Assembly: GCA_964578975.1 (NCBI GenBank)
Contig: CAZOFA010000076.1
Span: forward strand, 1-10,799
DNA from: CAYRUP01 sp964578975
GTDB taxonomy: Bacteria > Pseudomonadota > Gammaproteobacteria > DSM-16500
Length of the DNA: 10,799 nt
Reading direction: 5' to 3'
The position numbers and the translations under genes are program-made. Numbering within the stretch: position 1 is the stretch's first letter; each line of letters starts with the position of its first letter. This document shows positions 5,997-10,799 of the stretch, one piece after another. A model generated the notes under the pieces. That model ran no database searches. It was given only the letters and a program-made list of their open reading frames with translations, and had not been told where the DNA came from.

Positions 5997-6998
5997 ATGT
6001 CGAATACAAGAGTAGTGTTAGATGATCTTATAAATATTTCTAAAAAAAATTTTGAACTTGGATCATTATATCTGAGTGGATTAATTGATTTAGATCCTTC
6101 TTGTGCCTATGAAGCAGAAGCAGAGCTCGCTGAGGTAGACCGTAACATAGAGATATTAAAGGATTGTATCCCGTTCTCGTTCGGAACTGACCCTAAAATT
6201 TTTATCAGAGAACATGCTTATAGTATTTTTTTACGAAAAATAAGATTAGATCAACTATTTTCTGGCAGAGTAGATGAAGCTTATTTACGTATCGATGCAC
6301 TTGCACAGCGAAAATGTATTGATGGTGATGCGTGCAGAAAAAAATTAATTGAATTGTATCAAGCATGTGTAATACAAGTTAAATATAAAGAATTTGCTGA
6401 GTACACCATGTTGTTGCGAGTGGCGTGCGAAACTGATAACGATCATTTGCAGAATTTAAAATTGACGCATGAAGAATTTCTATTTGGTATTACAACAATC
6501 ACGCAAAAATGCCAAATGCTTTTTAATTACATGAAAAGTTCGGTAGATGATCTCATCGCTTTAGATCAAAATAAAAATAATCATGCTATTTATCGCCGAC
6601 ATCTTACTGTTTTTTCCTTGGAATACCTGCAGCTTCATAACATTGGTGATTATCTTAGTTTTATTAAAAAATTTGACTGGTTGAATTTTAAATTAGAAAA
6701 AGAAGTTTTTTCCACAAAAGTCGGCAAAGCAGTTGTTGCATGCAAACGACTTGATGAGCTTTATTCAACTCAGAAAATAATATTGCGTCAAGAGCGCATC
6801 AAGTTAATGGAAAGTTATCAAAACAGTACGTTCAAATTCGCTCAATATACACGGGATCTTAAAATAAAGTATGAAGAATATAAAAAACAAAAAGGGAGAA
6901 ATGATTTTGTTAAAATCTTTAGCACGACTGGTGCAAGTCTAACGGCACCGTCGGATCAGCCTGAGCCGCGTAAAAAATATATGTCCCGACGATCATAA
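5997..6998 (+). CDS. Unrecognised 333-residue helical protein
   Basis: I do not recognise this protein. It is predicted by eye to be almost all alpha-helical and rich in Lys, Glu and Leu. It has no signal peptide, no membrane segment and no obvious catalytic motif. Scattered cysteines (36, 57, 107, 113, 124, 144, 172, 249) show no metal-binding spacing. The region from 253 to 297 (DELYSTQK to KYEEYKKQK) could form a long charged helix or coiled coil. The tail after 305 is polar and ends basic (RKKYMSRRS). Codon use looks more AT-rich than the neighbouring genes, which fits acquired or fast-evolving DNA. The start at 5997 is well supported by AGGAGG (5983-5988) eight bases upstream; a TTG at 5970 is less likely. 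Its stop overlaps the convergent EVE gene by six bases. An effector or orphan role is only speculation. Confidence 0.7.
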   Translation: MSNTRVVLDDLINISKKNFELGSLYLSGLIDLDPSCAYEAEAELAEVDRNIEILKDCIPFSFGTDPKIFIREHAYSIFLRKIRLDQLFSGRVDEAYLRIDALAQRKCIDGDACRKKLIELYQACVIQVKYKEFAEYTMLLRVACETDNDHLQNLKLTHEEFLFGITTITQKCQMLFNYMKSSVDDLIALDQNKNNHAIYRRHLTVFSLEYLQLHNIGDYLSFIKKFDWLNFKLEKEVFSTKVGKAVVACKRLDELYSTQKIILRQERIKLMESYQNSTFKFAQYTRDLKIKYEEYKKQKGRNDFVKIFSTTGASLTAPSDQPEPRKKYMSRRS

Positions 6999-7451
6999 TA
7001 ACCCAAGGATGGTTTTCCATTCTTTTTCAGTCACCGAAGAAATCGATAATCGATTTCCTTTGCGTGTCACTTGCATATTGCGTAATGCGGAATGATTTTT
7101 TAAATCATCTAACAAAATCATGTGAGGAAATTTTTTTACGAAACGCACATCGACCATAAACCAGCGTGGATTATCTTGCGATGCACGCGGATCATAATAG
7201 TTGGATTCTGGATCGAACGCCGTGAAATCAGGATAGCCAGCTTTTACAATTTCCATGATTCCAACAATGCCAGGCGGTGTGCAATTCGAGTGATAAAAAA
7301 AAGCGAGATCGCCTACTTTAATTTGATCGCGTAACATATTGCGTGCTTGATAATTGCGGACGCCGTCCCAGTGTGCGGTTTTTTTGGGGCGTTTGGATAA
7401 ATCGTCGATACTGAAAGTTTCGGGTTCGGATTTGAATAGCCAGTAGTGCAT
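6993..7451 (-). CDS. EVE-domain protein (Thy28-like)
   Basis: This 152-residue protein is a complete stand-alone EVE domain, the family of human THYN1 and of many proteobacterial proteins. EVE domains share the PUA-like fold and are known or proposed to bind modified bases in DNA or RNA. Characteristic stretches are visible: YWLFKSEPETFSIDDL at the N-terminus, HWDGVRNYQARN (27-38), VGDLAFFYHSN (46-56), GIVGIMEI (61-68), YYDPRAS near 85-91 and PRWFMVDVRF (95-104). The length is usual for the family, and there is no fused nuclease or McrB-type domain. The start is supported by TAAGGT seven bases upstream. That site is itself half of a small palindrome. The gene is codirectional with rho but separated from it by a large repeat. 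Its exact cellular role is unknown. Confidence 0.9.
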   Translation of the reverse strand: MHYWLFKSEPETFSIDDLSKRPKKTAHWDGVRNYQARNMLRDQIKVGDLAFFYHSNCTPPGIVGIMEIVKAGYPDFTAFDPESNYYDPRASQDNPRWFMVDVRFVKKFPHMILLDDLKNHSALRNMQVTRKGNRLSISSVTEKEWKTILGLL

Positions 7452-7464
7452 AAGGTCTACCTTA
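7451..7464. promoter_or_regulatory. Palindrome over the EVE ribosome binding site
   Basis: TAAGGT-CT-ACCTTA is a perfect 6+6 palindrome with a two-base centre. It overlaps the first base of the EVE start codon and contains its ribosome binding site. It could be a protein operator, or could partly hide the ribosome binding site in RNA, although the two-base centre is too short for a full RNA hairpin. It may also be chance. Confidence 0.3.
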
Positions 7465-7476
7465 GTGTCATTCCCG

Positions 7477-7572
7477 CCCTTCGAGACGGTCGCTGTGCGA
7501 GACCTCCTCAGGGCGAACGATTATCGGTGACCGTTCGCCCTGAGGAGGTCGCACAGCGACCGTCTCGAAGGG
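7477..7572. repeat. Inverted pair of REP-like CCCTTCGAGAC elements
   Basis: The left arm (7477-7519) and right arm (7532-7572) are reverse complements over 41 bases, apart from two extra bases (GA) in the left arm. The spacer is 12 bases. Each arm also folds by itself: GGTCGC pairs with GCGACC around TGT, flanked by CCCT/AGGG and GAG/CTC. The outer sequences match the repeat at 3316-3353. The element starts six bases after the rho stop, so it could terminate or protect the rho transcript and separate it from the EVE gene. Confidence 0.92.
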
Positions 7573-7578
7573 TGTTAT

Positions 7579-8831
<1,253 letters not shown>

Positions 8832-8835
<4 letters not shown>

Positions 8836-8852
8836 AGTGATTGATTGCCCAT
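8832..8852 (-). other. Possible six-codon leader mini-ORF before rho
   Basis: ATG at 8852-8850 opens a frame encoding MGNQSL, with its TGA (8834-8832) overlapping the rho ATG as ATGA. Because rho lacks a strong ribosome binding site, the overlap could couple translation. The mini-ORF also has no clear ribosome binding site, so this may be chance. Confidence 0.2.
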
Positions 8853-8906
8853 TTTGATTAGATTGTGAGTTGTTAATAGATGCAGATAGTCCTGAGAGCT
8901 TAAATT

Positions 8907-8930
8907 AACTCGAGCGCTTAAAAACGAGTT
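8907..8930 (-). promoter_or_regulatory. Hairpin in the rho leader
   Basis: On the minus strand, AACTCG (8930-8925) pairs with CGAGTT (8912-8907) around a 12-base T-rich loop. It lies immediately downstream of the expected start of the rho transcript (about 8931). In E. coli the rho leader takes part in autoregulation by attenuation. This leader may do the same, but the stem is only six pairs. Confidence 0.3.
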
Positions 8931-8937
8931 TTTAATT

Positions 8938-8966
8938 ATTATAAAAGCTAAGAGTTAATTTTTTAA
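8938..8966 (-). promoter_or_regulatory. Putative rho promoter
   Basis: On the minus strand, TTAAAA (8961-8966) and a perfect TATAAT (8938-8943) are separated by 17 bases. They match the -35 consensus at 4 of 6 and the -10 consensus at 6 of 6. The transcript would start near 8931 with a leader of about 95 bases. This would let rho be expressed apart from trxA. The region is very AT-rich, which raises the chance of false matches. Confidence 0.45.
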
Positions 8967-9055
8967 TTACAGCGATATAATCGATAGGCTCAAAAACGAG
9001 GTTATCTACGCCGCTAAAAATACCATTAAGTTTGAGGTCTAGTCAAAATGTTTTT

Positions 9056-9382
9056 TTAGTCAATGTGGGTATCAATAAAGCTCATCAAGTCATTTTTGGA
9101 TAATAAGCCGACTTGTGTGGCTTCAACTTGGCCTTTTTTAAATAAAATCAAGGTGGGAATGCCGCGCACACCAAATTTGGGTGGGGTTGCTGGATTGCTG
9201 TCTACATCTAATTTAGCAATTTTGACTTTGCCTTCATATTGTTGCGCAAGGTCTTCCAGGATGGGGGCGATCGCTTTGCAGGGGCCGCACCATTGCGCCC
9301 AGAAATCGACAAGCACGGGTGTGTTCGATTCAATGACTTCATTTTCAAATGTATGATCGGTGATGGTAACAATGTTATTCAT
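9056..9382 (-). CDS. trxA: Thioredoxin 1
   Basis: TrxA is a cytoplasmic disulfide reductase that passes electrons from thioredoxin reductase to ribonucleotide reductase and other targets. The 108 residues have the single thioredoxin fold. The active site is WCGPC (31-35, with Cys32 and Cys35), preceded by buried Asp26 in LVDFWA, and followed by cis-Pro76 in GIPT and the GLLSKNDL helix start near 92-99. Numbering agrees with E. coli TrxA. The start is supported by AAGG (9391-9394) eight bases upstream. It is the first gene of the trxA-rho pair; 220 bases separate them, with a second promoter likely in between. The MFS gene ends 41 bases upstream on the same strand, so read-through is possible. 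Confidence 0.97.
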   Translation of the reverse strand: MNNIVTITDHTFENEVIESNTPVLVDFWAQWCGPCKAIAPILEDLAQQYEGKVKIAKLDVDSNPATPPKFGVRGIPTLILFKKGQVEATQVGLLSKNDLMSFIDTHID

Positions 9383-9416
9383 GTCAGTTGCCTTTTAAAT
9401 AGAACGTGAGAGTCTC

Positions 9417-9446
9417 ATTATAATCATTCTAGTTTTTCGCGCACAA
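9417..9446 (-). promoter_or_regulatory. Putative trxA promoter at the end of the MFS gene
   Basis: A perfect TATAAT (9417-9422, minus strand) lies just after the MFS stop codon. TTGTGC (9441-9446) lies 18 bases upstream, inside the MFS coding end. Transcription would start near 9410, giving a leader of about 28 bases before trxA. Confidence 0.4.
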
Positions 9447-10677
9447 GACACATTAACAAGGCGCCGGTAATAAAAAATAATAAAATCGTCGCCATGCCGG
9501 CACGTTGGCTTGCAAAATGTAGGGTGGCGAGTCCTAACAACCACGGTCCGATAAATGCAGTGATGCGTCCGGAAAACGCATAAATACCGAAATATTCGGT
9601 GGATTTTTCTTTGGGTACTAAGCGCGCCATCAACGAACGACTGGCGGCTTGGACGGGTCCTAAAAAAATACTTAAGATGAGAGCACAGCCCCAGAACACA
9701 TATTGATTCGTTAAAAACAATAACACGCTACTCATCACACTTAAGCAAACCAGCGAAATTAAAATGGTGGGCTTTGAGCCCATGTAATCATCGACCCAGG
9801 CAAATAAAATCGCGCCAATTCCGGCGGAAATATTCATCGTGATGCCAAATAAAATGACGCCGCTTAAATCCATTTTTAACGTGCCGGCTGCATAGATTCC
9901 GCCAAACGCAAACAAGGTATTTAAACCATCCGCGTAAATAAGATGAGCGATGAGGTATAACAACAGATTTTTTTGTTGCATCAATGAATGCAGTGTTTTC
10001 CCCAATTCTTTCATGCCCTGCCGAATGGCGTGCGAAAAAGTTAAACCCGTTAATTTAGTTTCCGGCAGCAAAATAAATAAGGGTATAGAAAAAAATGCAA
10101 ACCAGATTGCGACTAATACACCACAAATACGCACTTGTTCGGCTGTTGTTGTGTTTAACCAAGTGGGTGTTGATTTAATAAAACCAAATAAAGCAATGCT
10201 TAAGGCGACAATTCCACCCAAATAACCCATGCCCCATCCAATGCCAGACACGCGGCCTAAATAATTTTGCGTGACGATATGCGGTAAAAATGCATTATAA
10301 AAAACTGCGCCGACTTCGAATGCAATGGTGCCGATCACGACGCAGGTTAATGTGTACGTGACATAACGTGGCGAAGGATAGGCATACCACAATAAAGCGC
10401 TGCACAGAATGCAAAGGACGGTAAAAAACAATAACCAGCGTTTATGATGACCGCGATAATCGGCAATCGCGCCGAAAACTGGGCTTAATAGTGCGATGAT
10501 GATGCCCGCGAGTGCGGTTGCATTCGCCCATTGATACGTGCCTTTTATTTCATTGACGGCGATGTGCGATGTGAAATAGGTGGCGAAAATAAATGTGGTG
10601 ACGATGATGGGGAAGGCGGAAACGGCCCAATCGTATAAGCACCAGGCGCTGATTACTTTTTTGTTTAAGGTTGTCAT
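9424..10677 (-). CDS. MFS transporter, UMF1-like family
   Basis: This is a 417-residue inner-membrane protein with about twelve transmembrane helices. The N-terminal signature WCLYDWAVSAF (12-22) is typical of the UMF1/Atg22-like branch of the major facilitator superfamily. The loop after helix 2 carries a motif-A-like GAIADYRGHHKR (69-80), and a second copy, WVDDYMGSKP (294-303), follows helix 8. PVQAASRSLMARLVPKEKSTEYFG (341-364) is also characteristic of the family. The substrate is unknown; fungal Atg22 exports amino acids from the vacuole, but this does not transfer safely to bacteria. The start at 10677 is fixed by GGAG (10684-10687) six bases upstream. A frame open to 10767 from GTG would translate the repeat and is rejected. 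No promoter is visible before the repeat, so transcription may begin outside the window. Confidence 0.9.
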   Translation of the reverse strand: MTTLNKKVISAWCLYDWAVSAFPIIVTTFIFATYFTSHIAVNEIKGTYQWANATALAGIIIALLSPVFGAIADYRGHHKRWLLFFTVLCILCSALLWYAYPSPRYVTYTLTCVVIGTIAFEVGAVFYNAFLPHIVTQNYLGRVSGIGWGMGYLGGIVALSIALFGFIKSTPTWLNTTTAEQVRICGVLVAIWFAFFSIPLFILLPETKLTGLTFSHAIRQGMKELGKTLHSLMQQKNLLLYLIAHLIYADGLNTLFAFGGIYAAGTLKMDLSGVILFGITMNISAGIGAILFAWVDDYMGSKPTILISLVCLSVMSSVLLFLTNQYVFWGCALILSIFLGPVQAASRSLMARLVPKEKSTEYFGIYAFSGRITAFIGPWLLGLATLHFASQRAGMATILLFFITGALLMCLVREKLE

Positions 10678-10693
10678 GAGTAACTCCAGTTGA

Positions 10694-10799
10694 CTACCCC
10701 TCACCCGACGCAAAAAACACGTAGACCTCTCCCCACCAAGGGGAGAGGTGACCATACTGTTTTTCACCTCTCCCCTTGTGGGAGAGGTCGGCGCGTTTT
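10694..10799. repeat. Inverted pair of CCTCTCCCC hairpin repeats
   Basis: The first hairpin pairs ACCTCTCCCC (10725-10734) with GGGGAGAGGT (10740-10749). The second pairs ACCTCTCCC (10766-10774) with GGGAGAGGT (10780-10788). The two hairpins are inverted copies of each other, 14 bases apart. The left copy carries a CCCCTCACCCGACG extension (10697-10710), and the right copy a GGCGCG extension that runs to the window end. On the minus strand the left hairpin is followed seven bases later by TTTTTT, so weak terminator activity toward the MFS gene is possible. I know this motif type from memory as a widespread dispersed repeat. Confidence 0.88.

Noticed and set aside
9063..9356. 97-codon frame antisense to trxA
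   Set aside because: It lies entirely within the thioredoxin gene, and its sequence is explained as the complement of that conserved coding region.
10678..10767. Upstream GTG start adding 30 residues to the MFS transporter
   Set aside because: The extension translates the CCTCTCCCC repeat, while the ATG at 10677 has a good ribosome binding site and matches where the family signature begins.

Overview
This window looks like chromosomal DNA of a gammaproteobacterium with moderate to low GC. Rho and thioredoxin both align with the Escherichia coli proteins at the same residue numbers, and the gene order trxA-rho is the usual gammaproteobacterial one. The dispersed palindromic repeats, the NitT/TauT-type ABC pair whose ATPase carries a C-terminal AAA-associated domain, and the orphan genes beside housekeeping genes suggest Legionellales/Coxiellaceae relatives. 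That placement is inference only.

Layout, left to right. Positions 1-228 hold a perfect 17-bp inverted repeat, decayed repeat pieces and a good sigma70-like promoter. 229-3306 is a two-gene + strand operon: a fused double-domain ABC importer permease and its ATPase. No substrate-binding protein is present. 3307-3535 is a repeat cluster broken by a 10-N gap and a poly-C run, very probably an assembly artefact. 3536-4579 (-) is a six-helix FUSC-like membrane protein. It is divergent from a small gene (4693-5262, +) with ribonuclease-inhibitor-like leucine-rich repeat periodicity. 5289-5402 is an inverted pair of TCATTGCGAGGAGCG-type repeats. 5409-5852 (-) is a Dps ferritin-like protein, divergent from an unrecognised 333-residue helical protein (5997-6998, +). 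The stop of that gene overlaps the end of a convergent EVE-domain gene (6993-7451, -). 7477-7572 is a nearly perfect inverted pair of a REP-like element. 7579-8835 (-) is rho with a structured leader, 9056-9382 (-) is trxA, and 9424-10677 (-) is a UMF1-type MFS transporter. 10694-10799 is another inverted repeat pair.

Functional reading: the first third is one importer of unknown substrate. The last third is the housekeeping block trxA-rho with an MFS gene upstream. The middle is an accessory stretch of stress and orphan genes (Dps, EVE, FUSC, LRR-like, helical orphan).

The most distinctive pattern is the repeats. Several sequence-unrelated palindromic families lie between genes, each mostly as a head-to-head inverted pair. 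Four gene ends (ABC ATPase, FUSC, dps, rho) have a repeat beginning only 4-9 bp after the stop codon. I found no convincing undescribed multi-gene system; the repeats and the two orphan genes are the parts most worth following up.
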